64,000 nt of DNA, taken from positions 17,809,289 through 17,873,288 of the forward strand of contig NC_045146.1 in NCBI RefSeq assembly GCF_008831285.2, in the 5' to 3' direction. This stretch comes from Nymphaea colorata. Lineage: Eukaryota > Streptophyta > Magnoliopsida > Nymphaeales > Nymphaeaceae. Below are positions 1 through 13,328 of this stretch, piece by piece. The first letter of the stretch is position 1. The number at the start of each line of letters is the position of its first letter. The position numbers and the translations under genes are program-made. Below the pieces are notes generated by a model, which was given only the letters and a program-made list of their open reading frames with translations, searched no databases and had not been told where the DNA came from.

Positions 1-71
1 TTAGAGATCTGACTGAACCGGAGTTTTTCTCACATCTCGTCCAAAGAGTCACAACTTTCAAAGCCATCAAA

Positions 72-75
<4 letters not shown>

Positions 76-162
<87 letters not shown>
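76..162. repeat. Compound (TC)n(AT)n microsatellite
   Basis: About 43 bases of TC dinucleotides run directly into about 44 bases of AT dinucleotides. The same TC/AG-next-to-AT arrangement recurs at 469-518 and 58704-58800, so it looks typical of this genome. Confidence 0.95.
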
Positions 163-165
<3 letters not shown>

Positions 166-468
166 CCATATAATAAAATAAAAGAAAAAAAAAAACATCA
201 CCACCATGACAGAAGCACCTTCCTTGAAGGGCGTTGGTCCGTAATGCTTCCTTCCACATAATTGATAAACTCGTCAGCGTTTCATCTTAATTTTTTTTGT
301 CTTCTTTGCCATTACTCTCAGACCATTGAATTATTTCACACGACACACCGAATGCTTTAGGATTATATAATAACCACCAGTGGCAACGTCAAGAACATCA
401 TCTCTTGCACTTGCTATAATTTCTCCAAATTAAACAATAATCTGCCGTGGCCCTCAACTTTGACTGAC

Positions 469-517
<49 letters not shown>

Positions 518-1796
518 AAGATATATATAAGACTGAGCCACATCAACACTCTTTCATACCATTAAATAAGACATTCCAGAAGCAAACTGAACTGAGGACG
601 TAGTTAATATATGCTACACAACTGGATCAATTGCGCTGCCCATCATTTGGTAGAGAGAGAAAGAAAAAGTGGAAGTCCCCAATAAAGAGAAAAAGAGCTT
701 GGAATATGCTTGGAATCTGATGAGATTTGGCAACAAATAGAAGAACAAGTTCTCAACGGCTCTTTCTATACGTATGCTTTGCCGGAAGTGCTCTTGTTCT
801 TTTCCTGAATTTCCTTGCACTTTCTTCACAAGTAGATTAATTGGGTAGAACAGTGAAGTGGTAGGGTCGGCATTTGATCCAAGGTTTTCATCTCAGCACT
901 TCACGACTCCCTCTTTAATTTGTCTTTTGAATCGGCAAGCGCAGTTCACAAGCAAAAGGTTACAGTTCGAACAACTATTAATGGTGGTTGCCTTGTCAAT
1001 CAATAACGAAAACTGCGTCACAGCTAAAACTGTTCTTCTTTCTTTTTCTAAAGTAAAGCACCATGAACAGAAAATTTTTATTTTTATTTACTAAGAACAG
1101 AGACGATTTGAATGTTCATGATCTAAGGGGTCATGTCAATTTTCTCTTATAATGAGTGAGTACATTTTAGAAAGAGGACTCAATCATATATGGTAATGGT
1201 ATAGTAAAAACTCAAAACCACATTTATCTATATCGTGCGTGAGACTGGGACACCCTTATATACCAAAATTCATATAATATCTTTTTTACCAAATAATCCA
1301 ACCCAAGAGACTGACTGCATGTTCTCAAATTGAAGAAGATGTTCTAATTCATTTTTGGACTAAGAAAGTAAAACGCACAAAGAATTCGCTTGACGGATGT
1401 TTTGGAGCCAGTATTGCAGAAATGACAAACATGTCCTGAGGATAAGCTTTTTGGATGCATGTTGACCATATCAACTTTCTTTGGAATAGAAAAAGATGGC
1501 AACCAAACTGGAAGATCTATAATCTTTTTTGTCAAACACAAGAATGTTTTTGTCAATGAAAAGAAAAGTGCAAATGATAAACCCAAATCGAATTGTGTTC
1601 CCGAGACAAAGTAAAAAAACGTAGACTCAGATTGAAAATTGAGATTTAGGTGACTGCACATAACAGAAACAAATTAATGAAAAAAAAAATGAAAACTGAA
1701 AAAATGGAAAGTAAAATCAAAGTAGGTAATTGACTTTCCTCTTTAATATGAGGGTGGCGTCTCCATTTTGAGCAGCCGTTCCCAAGCATTACACGC
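163..1796. other. Intergenic, no gene seen
   Basis: AT-rich DNA with a second compound (AT)n(AG)n tract at 469-518. Open frames in both directions are short, of low complexity and match no family known to me. Distal promoter elements of the TBC gene that starts at 2132 could lie here, but no specific motif is convincing. Confidence 0.6.
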
Positions 1797-2126
1797 TAGA
1801 GAGAGAGAGAGAGAGAGAGAGAGATTTCTTGCAAGATGATTCATTCATAGAGTTGTTGAGCTGGGTACATCGTTTTTGCTGTTTGCTGTTATTTTGGTTA
1901 ATTTGAGCAATTGGTTTGCCGGAATCTGCTTCTTGGAGAGAGAGAGAGAGGGGGGAGAGAGAGAGAGAGGGGAGAGATAGATTGAGAGAGAGAGAGAGAG
2001 AGAGAGATTTCTTGTAAGGTCATTCATTCATAGAGTTGTTGAGCTCGGTACATCGTTTTTTCTGTTTGCTGTTAGATTTTGGTTAACTTGAGCAATTGGT
2101 TTGCCGGAATCTGCTTCTTGGAGAGA
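1797..2126 (+). repeat. Tandemly duplicated 5'UTR segment with AG tracts
   Basis: A segment of about 118 bases occurs twice: about 1823-1940 and about 2006-2125. Each copy begins with gatttcttg, passes through agagttgttgagct and ends with caattggtttgccggaatct followed by cttcttggagaga. The copies differ at only a handful of positions. AG microsatellites lie before the first copy (1797-1823) and between the copies (about 1936-2006). The second copy ends a few bases before the ATG at 2132, so it is probably the 5'UTR of the TBC gene, and the first copy is either extra leader or promoter. Slippage or unequal exchange between the AG tracts is a simple origin. Confidence 0.85.
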
Positions 2127-2131
2127 GGGAG

Positions 2132-5100
2132 ATGTCTGTAGTCCAGAAGGAGTTGAAGGATTCAGGATCGTCGTCTCCCTCACGCCCCAATTCAGCTGAT
2201 GGGTCGTCTCCTACAGCGCGGTTCTGCAATCTCAGAGGTGTCCAGTGGCGTATAAATCTCGGCGTTTTACCATCCATTTCTTCCTCAATTGACGATCTTC
2301 GACGAGTGGCTGCGGATTGTCGGAGGAGGTAATCCATGGATAACATTTCATTTCTTCTCATTTGTTCTCCTTTGTATGACTTTTCATGAATAGAAGGAAA
2401 TTCGCGAGTTGGGTTTCCCTTCTGGCGATAATGTTCTTCCTTTGGATGATGTGAATGTCTTCCCATTTGGAATCTTTTTATATTTCTTCTAAGGGTAATG
2501 CATTTTTAGGTGACGAACTTGGGTGTAAAGCTCGGCACCTTCTATTTGAAGACGGGATTATACGGACCTCTTTGATGAATGACGTACTTTCATAATTTCC
2601 TTGTTCTATTAGAAGCACGACTCCATTGTTTGTGGGAAAGAGTTGGTTTTTTCTTTGAAAAAGCTGAATTTGTGATGCAGAAATGGTTTATAATGATTTG
2701 TTTGTTTAAAAGTGAATTTTGTTATGCATTTAACATGGTAGCTTTGAATAGTTTTTTCGTTTTAGGAGAGGCTTTGAAAGTTCACTTGATAGGGGGTAGA
2801 AATTACGTTTTTTCTCATTGTGTGGATTCTGGAGCTCTTAAGAAGTAGGCTGTACGATAAAAGGTTGGTCTTTATTAAACTTTAATGTTAACTGCTGCAA
2901 TTTTGGTTCTGGAGGAGAGGAAATTCAGCATTTCCTCCTTTTTTCAAAGTGAGAGTTGCTTCTACATAAAAATGACGTTTGTTTCTTCTTTCTTTAAAAC
3001 TGTTTTCTCCTTGTTCTTCTTTAATGACTTTGCAATCTATAATTTTCAGGATGTGTGAGAACGTGCACTGTAAATTCTGTGTCTTTCTTTCAAAATTGGA
3101 TTACATAATTGATGGTTGCAAATGTTAGGTATTTTCAACAATATTCACCGTCAATAGATCTTAAAATTGGTTAATGATGAAACTTAGATATGCTCCCGTA
3201 GGTGGTGTATGTTTCAATTTTATTTTCTTTCTTCCAGTGATGCATTACTATTGCTATTTACCTTTTTTTTTCTTTTGATCTCTTTCCCTCTTTGAAGAAG
3301 TTTCTCAATTACGTGTTCTTTTTCTGTAGAGGCAGTTTGAAGGAAGAACTCGTGGGTTTGTTTACTTATTTGTTATTTTCAGTTTTCACCTTACATGTCT
3401 AACAATGTAGAATATGCGTCCATAAACTTGATGTTTTTCTATCATACCGAGAGAAATATAAGATTTTTTGTTGCAATAACTATGATTATTTATTTGGATT
3501 TGCTGATGTTCTTTTCGATGGATGTTTCTTCGTTATTCATTTCTCTTGTGCATTTTGTTTCATTAAGCTGCTTCTGTTCTTTAACTGAATTTGCTTATGT
3601 GCCTTGTCAGGTATGCGGACGTGAGAAGACACCTTCTGGTTGATCCCTATGTTGCCAAGAATGAGTTTGAAGAGCCAAACCTTGTCATGGATAATCCATT
3701 ATCACAAAATCCAGGTATGTAGTTGGTTCTCATGTATGAATATATGAACAGTATTTTAATGGAACTTGTCAGAAATTCAGGTTGATTCTCAGGTCACTGT
3801 TCTTGTAAGGTTGATGGTGTATTCCATAACCATTAAGCTGATAATGAGTTCCTTTATAATTTATTCCAGCTGTTAAAAATTACAGCTATCCATTTGTGCT
3901 TCTTGCATAAACGCTCATCCAGCCAAGATCACATCAATTAGCTTGGTTAACACTCATTTTACTGAATGAGCACGCTTCTCAAGTGAAGCTGGGTCTTCTC
4001 AATGAGGACTGAACATTAGTTCTTTGCTGCGAAATGAACTTTACAATGCTTTTTGTTTCTAATCCACAATAAATTTCTATCCTTCGCCCTTTTTTAATTT
4101 CTACTCTATGCATATTTGTGCTTTTGATTTGGGATGTCTTCCTAATCTTGCAAGAACCCCATTCTTATGCTTCCTCTCATCAAACAGATAGTATGTGGGG
4201 CCGCTTTTTCCGTAATGCTGAGCTGGAGAAAATGTTAGATCAGGATTTGTCAAGATTGTATCCAGAACATGGCAGTTATTTTCAGACTTCAGCTTGTCAA
4301 GCAATGCTGCGACGAATATTGCTGCTTTGGTGCCTTAAATACCCAGAAACTGGTTATAAACAAGGCAAGGTCTTTGCATATTTTAATCTGACGTGACAAT
4401 AGTTTTTTTTAGCTTCTTGTATTTCCTGATCTTCCTTTGCTAATGATGAATGGTCAGGTAGTACCTTGGATTTTTTACTCCTCTGATTGTATTCATTTGA
4501 TCTTGAAGAAGAGAAGCTTGGCTATATACTCCTTTACTTGTACTTATTGATCTTGATTTTCAAGCATTTCCTATACTTCTTTTTGCCCTTTCTTTCTTTT
4601 TCTCGTCTGTCATTAATGTTGGTTGTGGATGCTACATTTTCAATACAAAAGCAGGATTTGATTCTATATCCTTCGCTATGTTGATGATACATTATATTCT
4701 CTTTCTTTTTTGTTTTTCTGTATGTTCATTTAAAAATTGATTCCATAGTTGTCCCTTCTTGTAACGGAATCATGCCATTTGCTTTTTTTTTTTCTTTTAA
4801 AAAAGTGTAGAAAGCACATTTGAACTTTAAATCAATTGGCAACACATGTCTATCACTTGACAGAATCATGGAGAGAGCCTTCTCTTTTTTCTAGGGAATG
4901 ATGTATATCTTTTCTTCTCCATATATCTTAAACCTATGTGGATACATGCACCCGTAGTAACCACAAGTATCTTTTTCTGGTGATCCTAATAACAGGGATG
5001 CATGAACTTTTAGCACCATTACTGTATGTACTTCATGTTGATGTGCAACATCTATGTCAAGTAAGAAAGCTCCATGAGAACCATTTCAATGACAGGTTTG

Positions 5101-7875
5101 ATGGTATGTCTTTCACTGAGAGTAACATGGAACAGAATGAGTTTTCAGCCAGCGGTTCTCATCTTTTTACAAACCAGGCACTGCGGAATAGGGATGGTGA
5201 TAGTCTTTCCGGAAGCCTTGGAAAGCTAAGCAGTCTTGACGAGCTGGATCCAGATGTGAGAACCATTATAATGGCAAGTGATGCATATGGTGCAGAAGGG
5301 GAACTTGGTATTCTTTTGTCAGAGAGATTTCTGGAACATGATGCTTATTGCATGTTCGATGCTTTGATGAGTGGTGCAGGTGGTGTGGTAACCATGGCAG
5401 ACTTCTTTTCTACTTCACCCTCCATTAGATCTTTGACAGGGTTGCCTCCAGTTATTGAAATGTCTTCTTCATTGTACAGTTTGTTATCAATTGTTGATTC
5501 TTCATTACATTCTCACCTTGTGGAGCTTGGTGTTGAGCCTCAATACTTTGCCTTGCGATGGTTGCGTGTGCTATTTGGTAGAGAATTTTTGCTTGAGAAC
5601 CTCTTGGTTGTCTGGGATGCTATATTTGAATCACTTAACAGACCCATTGATTCCAGTGTTGATGATGATTCTGGATTTAAAATTGCTAGTTCTGATCGAG
5701 GAGCATTTATTTCTGGGATGGCTGTTTCAATGATGCTTCAAGTGCGATCTTCCTTGTTGGCAACTGAGAATGCCACCTCCTGTCTTCAGAGACTGTTGAA
5801 CTTTCCAGAGAATGTAGACGTACAGAAACTGATTGACAAGGCAAGATCTTTGCAGGTCCTTGCACTTGAAACACGTGTCTTGCAATCTCCTTCACCTGTT
5901 TTTCATGAAAGGAGCAGATCATCAACTGGAAGAACTCAAAGCCTTAGCTCGCCACTCAAGCTCTCTGGTTCTCCTAGTGTCCCCATCAGTCCTGTGCGTG
6001 AGAGTTATTGGGAAGAGAAATGGAGGATTTCAGTATTGCAGAAGCCAGATCATCAAAAAGGAGATGCAAGTAATCGACTATCAGCCGAAAATGAAGGGCT
6101 TGGAAAACCACAAACCAATTTGGTAAGAGCAGAGTCAGATCCCTCTCCAACAAATTTAAGAAAGGATAAAAGGAGACCTCATGGGCCTGTAAGAAGGAGA
6201 TTGTTGGATGAACTAGCTGAGGAGGTTGGATCCAATAGAAACATGGAAGAAATTAATGTGCAGGATAATTCTGTTCAAGCTTCAGGAATAGATTCAGAAG
6301 TTCAGAAGGATTCAGGGGAGATTGAAGGAGATGATGCAAAGAGGAACTTTTCTTGTCTGGATGATGATATATGTCAGGACAGAATTTTGACTGGTGAGGA
6401 CTCTCCGGTCTTCTCTGCATCCACCTGTTCTCTTGGCCAAAATCCTGATATTGAAAATGATTCTGACAAGAGTAGCACTGATATACCTCTTTCTGATGAA
6501 ACTGAAGACATCAGGACCAGCAACACAGACGAATTATGTGTTGCATCTACTTCTCAGCCATTCCCAGGTTTCGTCTCCACTGAAGAGAGCCCAAGGAAAA
6601 TAGAGTCTGATGCAGGTGTTCAAATTTGTGGTGACGTACTGAATGAAAAACAAGCAGCATTCAAGGAGCGCAAGCCTTTGTCTGGTAAATTTCAATGGTT
6701 TTGGAGGTTCGGTCGAAATAATGCTGATGATAGCACAAATAAAAGTGGAATCGAGCCAACAAGGTTAACGAAAGATGAAAGCAGTATCCCTCAAGATTCT
6801 TCTGACTCTTCAAGTGCAGAAGCTTGTGCAAATTCATACCCATCTAGCAGTGGAACAGATGGTGCAGACAAGAATTTGCTTGCCACTTTGCGAAGTCTTG
6901 GGCAGTCGATGCTGGAAAATATTCAGGTAATGTTTAAATCTTTTAGCTGTCAGTTTCTACAATTTCTATAAGCTGACATGAATCAGGTTCTGTTTGAGGT
7001 AAACTAGATACAGAACTGGATGATTGCATGCTTTACACCATAGTGCTTTTGTATCAGTCTGGTGTGTAAGTTCAATCCTCAGTCTGCTTTCAAGTTTTCT
7101 GGTAGACATGCAAAATTGACATTTTATCTGCAAAAGGATTTAATCTATATTTGGCAAGAGCCTATTCCTGGCTGAGGCTGAACCTCTATCATGGTCAGGT
7201 TTTAAACTTTCCATATTTCTAAATTCAATCTATGCTCTGGCATTAGCTTAGGGTTGCTGACTGAGGCCTAGCTTCATTAGCTCCATGCCTGGTTAGAATC
7301 TTACCACAGCAACCTGATTAACCGGTAAACAATCTTGAACATTTTTTTGTTGTTTTCTGAAAGTTTGTTAGTTTTCATTTTTCTTCAAATGATCAACCGC
7401 TGCCATTTGGAACTTTCTGATATTTAGTATCTGGAAATGCTCCAATCATCTGCCAGTTGGATGTTCCAAAACCTTCAATTGCAGGCTTTCTGCATTTTCT
7501 TTTCCCGTTATTCCCAGTTCTCTGCTATGCAGTCCTAGTCTCATTTAACTAAGATGGACTCTGCCTTTTGGCAGCTTCATCCTGGTTTCTTGACTAAGTC
7601 TGCTGGAGCCTGGAACTAGGTGCCCAGTCAGTGCCATGACTGCATTATCAATGTCCTACAAAGACATGCTATCTAGTTTGTAACATTTTGGTTCAGGAAG
7701 TTGAATAACAATCCTTATCATTTTGCAGGTGATTGAATCAGCATTCCAGCCTGAAAGGAGTCAAGTTGGGCCACTGAACTTATCAAGGAACATTCTTGGA
7801 GGGAAGGGACAAGTAACAGCCATGACAGCTCTCAAGGAACTGAGGAAGATCAGCAATCTCTTGTCAGAAATGTAG
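2132..7875 (+). CDS. TBC-domain Rab GTPase-activating protein (TBC1D5-like)
   Basis: Predicted to speed GTP hydrolysis by Rab/Ypt GTPases in membrane traffic. Five exons are supported by splice signals and phase: 2132-2328, 3611-3714, 4155-4364, 4996-6926 and 7729-7875, giving 862 aa. The TBC domain covers roughly residues 35-320. It contains the arginine-finger motif DQDLSRL (R134) and the glutamine finger YKQGM (Q170), so it should be catalytically competent. FALRWLRVLFGREF marks the late TBC helices. The C-terminal half is acidic and serine-rich, probably disordered, apart from a short helical end (MTALKELRKISNLLSEM). The third intron starts with GC, not GT (4365-4366). The start is the first ATG that opens exon 1, just after the duplicated leader. 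Domain order resembles animal TBC1D5 and its plant homologues; the Rab substrate is unknown. Confidence 0.93.
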
Positions 7876-7972
7876 GCGTAGCAACTGTGAATACATTTTT
7901 GTAATTATATTCTTTCTAGCATGAAGGAGATGATATTTCCTTTTTCAATGTTCCATCAAACAACTGAATAAG

Positions 7973-7978
7973 AATAAA
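7973..7978 (+). terminator. Likely polyadenylation signal of the TBC gene
   Basis: AATAAA lies 98 bases after the TBC stop codon, in the position expected for a plant near-upstream element. No transcript evidence is available. Confidence 0.5.
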
Positions 7979-8637
7979 CAGCCAAGAGGGAATTGAAAAC
8001 TAATACGATTGTTGCCATCCGAAGTATTGAATGTGATTGCACAGAAGTTGAAGCAATATATCTTTGGGCAATGGTCTCTCTCTCTCTCTCTCTCTTCCAT
8101 TCAGTTTCCAAAAATGTCAGACCTCTGGATGTCATATTTGATTTTATATCTGAAAGGGACTCCTAACCAATTACGTGGTATTTGATATTTGAGCTAGTTG
8201 AGTAGCGATTGATCACTTTTGATCTGATTATGTTACTTTGCCCGTAAAGTTCTCATTTATTTGCATATTTACTATAATTTCTTGGGTTTTAGAAGCAAAA
8301 CATAGCCCCCAGTTACAATGCTAAATGCCAACAGAACTTCGCCTAGAATCGCCAGATACAATTATTAACATATATTACCCAAGATACACATCACTTTGCC
8401 AAAAAGATATTACATTTATCTTTGCTAAGGAGCTAGAAACCTGAAGTTCCGCATCCCCAAAAAAGTTTGGAAAAATACAGGAATAAGAGGAAAAGAGGAG
8501 GGATATTAGACGACAACTATAAACCAGCTGTGCCTCCCCAAAAAACTGATAACTTTGAAACGGCTTGCATGTCATTGTTTGCATCCGATGTAAGCCTGCG
8601 TCGGCCATGTCATTGTTACATCAAATACCCCCATCTC
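7979..8637. other. Convergent intergenic spacer
   Basis: This spacer separates the 3' ends of the TBC gene (+) and the two-TM membrane-protein gene (-). It includes a (TC)n tract near 8074-8095 and AT-rich sequence, and presumably both 3'UTRs. No coding signal was found. Confidence 0.6.
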
Positions 8638-11600
8638 TCAATCAACATTGTGAAAACCAGGTAGAAGAGAAGTTACAAAGCCAACAACAATCATTTGAAT
8701 CTCCTTTGCAATTCCCCACCAGTTGCCACCGTTCACTGCATCAGCATTTGGTTGGTTCACATTTTCAGCCCCTGCATTTCCTTCTGCAGAAAGTACACGT
8801 GCTTTTAGACAGACAGTTTATGATAGTTGACTACTCAAAAGTTAATCTCTGTGTGCACGTAGATCTTTCACAAATATTATGCTTGATCTAGGGAACTATA
8901 GAATGGAGTGCAGCAAAGTTTCCCAAATGGTCATTCGTACGAGCATGGAGGTACCTGGTACAGGTTCTTGTTCATTCCTCTGCCTAACATGGGGTTGTGG
9001 CGGTGCTATGGCCTGCTGCACCCATTGTGAAAGCCAACGAATAACCGGAGTGAGAGCCCCAGTTTGATACCTGAAAATAACACAGAATTTAACAGATATA
9101 CACAAAAGAGCGACAAATTCATTATCCAAATATCCACCAAGTATACTAACACATGCATCATATACATGCAACTTCCAACAACAAAGAGCAAATTCACTAT
9201 CCCACCTATAACAACATCAGCATCATATCCAACGCAACCTCTAACAAAAAACATAGCCTTGTACTTACAGATAAATAATAGAGGCAAACAGCAGAAGAAA
9301 GAAGAGCCTTTCTTTTGATCCATCTTGGCTAAACACAAAAACCACAGCGGCCAGCTTTAGGATAAGTAACAAGTCAAGCTGAAAACCAATCTGAAACCTT
9401 CTAACCACAATTTGCCGCTCTGGTGCATGTTGTTGTGGCACTTCTTGTCTCTGACCCTCATTATTATTCCCGTCAGTAGGAGCTGGCCTCCTGGAACAGT
9501 GTTTGGATTAGTTCATCGAAGACATGTAATCATTAAAGAACATGTACCTTCTGTATGGTCAGATATATCTATAAGAAATATATGAACAGATATGCAAGGA
9601 AGCGTATCTGGATTTATCCATAGACAACCGATCTCGACACTATGTCACCTGAGTGCGTGGTGCGGGTGCCGGCGCGGCACATCTCAAAAAATTTTGGTGC
9701 TGCGGTGCGCCGAGAGTATTTTATTATATAATATATATGACAAAAAATTGTCTATAAACCAAAAGATTATTAAATAACAAAATGAAAATTGCAATTTGCT
9801 AATCATGATATCATTATCAATCATCAATTCAACATTTAACAAGAAATATATTCTAATTTTGAGTTCAAAGATTCACAATTCATACAGTCATACTTCATAG
9901 TCCATATATCGATACATATTATATCATCAATCAGAGTTGCGTTCCACTTCCACTTTCACCAATATCTTGATTTTCTTGATTGTTTCCAACGATATCATCA
10001 AGTGTGCCGACCAATAACACTGCCAAGTGCCAAGAATCCAAAACCAAGATACAAGAACTTATGCTCGAAAGAAAATATACATATATATAGGAAATCCCAT
10101 TTTTGTATTCCCCACGTAACCCTTTTATTCCCCCCTTTGCTTCTTTCCTTTCTTCTGCCTCTACAGATTGCCTGTCGTTTTTACATTTTAATTTGTTCTT
10201 GTTTGTTCCTTGTTTTTACGAGAGATTTATTTCCTGTCTACAAAAACAAAGCTGATTTTCCTTGTAAAATAAAACCAGGTGTATACTAAAATACAGAATA
10301 TACTAAAATCGCAAGGATCGACCTACAGAAATCAGAAAATGCTTTCTAATAGTCTAATAGAATGACTAACGTGAGGCTGGGTTGCCGACTGTCGGAATAA
10401 ACGGCAAAGGAGTCGAAGGCAAGCTGTTGTTCGACTTCGGCTGGCGGTGGGAGAGAGGGAGATGGATTGAACCAGACGCTGACAACAGAGAACCAAACGC
10501 TGACAATAGAAAACGAGGAAACCCAAAAATGAGAAAAAAAAGAAAAAGAAAAAAGAGAGAACCAGACCAAACGAGAAAACCCAAAATTCCAAATATGCAA
10601 ATGCAACGCCATTCTCGAAACAGAAAACCCGGGAGAGGGAGAGTGGGCAAAAGAGATTGCTACTTACCTCGAATGGAGGTCACCCTGCCCTACAGGCTGC
10701 AATCGACGACTTCGCCGGCTCCACCCAAGGCGACGTATAGAAGAGGGATGAAGAAGAAGAAGGGACGAAGAGGGATGAAGGTCGAGGAAGAGGGAAGAAG
10801 AAGAATAAGGGACAAAGAGGGATGAAGGTCGAGGAAGAGGGAAGAAGAAGAAGAAGGGACAAAGAGGGAAAGGTTGACTTTGTTAAAAACTTAAAAATAA
10901 AGATAAAAACCCTAAAAATTGGACCAAAGTAGACTTTCTTGCTTTTGACCGCACCCGACTCGGGTCAAACGCGAGTCGGGTGCGAGTATGAAAAGGATGA
11001 TTTTAGTTGGGTGCGGCTGACCGCACCTGAGCGACTCTTGTTTGGCCCATTTGGGTGCGCATCGGAGGCGCACCCGCATCGTGTCAACGCGGGTGCGAGA
11101 CCAAAAATGGCGCACCCAGGTTTCATTGCCTCGACATCAAAGACGTGATTACAAAGAAAACACAAAAATGTTTAGGATGATAAATCATAAATGTGGATGT
11201 GCAGATGTGCAGATACAGGTGTATGAAGGCAAATAATATGTACTTGAGCAGCACATATAGCGCTTTACTATAGTTTAGCATCACAAACATGAACCCTGCA
11301 AACAAACTTGAAAGACGCATAAAAATTCACTAAGTTGTGCTTTCAAATTGGTTGTTATTGTAGAAAATACCATGACTGCAGTTTATTTCAACATGCGATC
11401 ATGTAAGTAAGTACCACAATCACATTATGAGCAAGAGGATTTGGCTAGATCATTGACATCATTAACATGATTCAAAGAAGATTAGAAGAGAAAGGAAAGG
11501 CCACATCGCAGTTTGAGGATTCCCAAGTGCAACTATGAGAATACTGTCACACTATTTCCACAATTCATTCACATTCTATTACATTAGCAACACTTCAATA

Positions 11601-13328
11601 ATCTATTTCAGGAACTTTGGTTTCATCTTCTTGGGTCCATTCCATTCTTCCTACCATTATCTGATCTAGTATCCTGAGCTAGGGGAAACAAGAAGACTGG
11701 GAGCTGTCCTCGTGTCCTTCTAACGAGGCAGTAAAACTGCCTTATGCTGGATTTCCTGCATCACTCCTTCGATTATACATGCACCATGCATGCAATACAC
11801 ATACAACATAAGCAAAGGCTCTACACTGAATAATAGCCACCATTCTAAGTTTACTTTTTCCTTCTCTCTTTCCTTTGCTTACAACAAGAGTGAAGAGAAT
11901 GTGGAAAAAGGTCCAAGATGATGTTTCAGTTGCTAAGCATTTGAAAAATAATGCCTCTCATTAAATATAAAGCTGAAATTTTATGAAGTGTTCTTCTAGC
12001 AGTAAAAAAGTTGCACTCTTAAACAAAAAATAAAAACAGTTGTAACTAACAAAAGAATATGAAATAAACGGATGGTAGTGTAAGGCCTGATTCATGCATA
12101 CAGAAGTTTGTCATTTAGAAAACAGAATAGTGGATGTTATATGCTATAGACCACAAAACATTAGTTCAATGCACCCGCCTGCAACATTGCAAAAGCTTGC
12201 AGACTGAAGTACAAACCAACAATATGCAAATCATGTAAAGGATGTTACCTTGTATCTTATATAATTACTAGGTAATAAACCAGTCAAATTTCCTCATGCC
12301 AGCAATCACTAATGTCACGTGCCACTGGCTACTATGATCGAGTAGAATAATGAGTAAATCCTGGAAACTGGAAATTCTTTGTTTTGGCGATCCTACGTCT
12401 ACATCCGCCCAACTCTCTATAAAAAACAACGGATGCGCAACAAAAAAAAAAGAGAGAGAGAGAGAGAAAGAGAGAGGTTAAGAAGTCTCCAAATTAGCGA
12501 ATCCACCTGATGAAACACCACATCAATTGACAAAATTCTGTAAACTCGAAATGATATTTAACCTCAGGGGACAAATAAAACAGCATCGACATAATTCCCC
12601 AAATACCAAACGTGCACCAGAGCAAAAATAATCTAAAGCCGTTCTCATCTAAATCTAAAATCAAGCATCATCGTCGACGCAAGAATAATTTTCTTAGCGC
12701 GCCGACATGATCCAGCATTACATTGACAACAACAACAAAAGAACGAGAAAAACCTCAATTGCAAAAGAATAACTGTCAAATCTGACAAACGAAAAAAGAA
12801 AAATATGCATATGACAAAACATTCAATACCAAACACCCAAAATCCCGCTTTGCCAAAGCAACAATGATTAAACTCACGTAGGAAGGCTATAAGTGAGAGG
12901 TATGAGCGCCACGGGCGGAGGAACTCCAGGCAACGGAGACATAAACGGCATCGTAGCAATTGCATAAATCCCACCACCATGATCATTTTGCTCTTGACTT
13001 TGGAAGGGAAAAAATCCCGGAAGTGTTTGATTGTACATCATTGGGAACAAGGGGTACTGGAGGGCAGGCAAATCATGATTTTTGGGCACCTGAGAAATCG
13101 AAACCAATGGATCATTGAACAGCAAAACAAAAGACTAAAACTCAGGTGGATATGAGAATATATAACTAACTAATTCTTCAATCAGAAGATAGAATAACAA
13201 GCAAAATTCGAAACCTAAAACTCTATTAATTGGGAAATACGCACCGAAGAAGGTTTCACATCTTCATTTGAGGGAGCGGGTACTGGAGATGACGCATCTG
13301 AGCGGTGAATTTGCGCACCTTCCGCCAT
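8638..13328 (-). CDS. Plant two-TM membrane protein, tentatively Herp-like
   Basis: Five exons on the minus strand join in phase: 13328-13245, 13089-12878, 9490-9269, 9070-8955 and 8783-8638, giving 259 aa. The N-terminal half is proline-, glycine- and methionine-rich. A basic stretch (RQIVVRRFQ, about 124-132) precedes two hydrophobic segments at about 137-152 (LDLLLILKLAAVVFVF) and 161-175. YQTGALTPVIRWLSQW follows, then a polar linker. The end, WWGIAKEIQMIVVGF plus LLPGFHNVD, is amphipathic to hydrophobic. I recognise a conserved plant family with this PVIRWLSQ and PGFHN layout. The resemblance to the membrane part of mammalian Herp (HERPUD, ER-associated degradation) is weak and inferred, and no ubiquitin-like domain is present. 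Intron 2 is 3.4 kb and holds a transposon-like insertion. The start is the first in-frame ATG, after an AG-rich leader. Confidence 0.85.
9645..11122. mobile_element. Decayed DNA transposon-like insertion in intron
   Basis: GC-rich ends sit in an otherwise AT-rich intron. The left end carries cctgagtgcg followed by tggtgcgggtgcc. The right end, read on the opposite strand, carries cctgggtgcg followed by cgcacccgcg-type sequence, so the ends form imperfect inverted repeats. A near-palindrome (gcacccgactcgggt / gcgagtcgggtgc) lies at 10953-10982. Inside is AG-rich, purine-biased sequence with a minisatellite. No intact transposase and no clean target-site duplication were found. A non-autonomous hAT-like origin is possible but unproved. 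Confidence 0.45.
10742..10868. repeat. AG-rich minisatellite, about 48-bp unit
   Basis: The unit agagggatgaaggtcgagga plus agagggaagaagaagaa and gggacaa is repeated about two and a half times with small indels. It lies inside the insertion in intron 2 of the gene on the minus strand. The purine strand is open in several frames, which explains spurious open frames here. Confidence 0.8.

Noticed and set aside
1344..1661. 105-residue minus-strand open frame
   Set aside because: Composition is that of random AT-rich DNA; no family similarity recognised.
4938..4995. Open frame extending the large TBC exon to the left
   Set aside because: It precedes the acceptor at 4995 and breaks the YKQGM motif that splicing restores.
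10332..10862. Several overlapping open frames on both strands
   Set aside because: Low-complexity purine/pyrimidine-biased sequence of the intronic insertion and its minisatellite; no domain.
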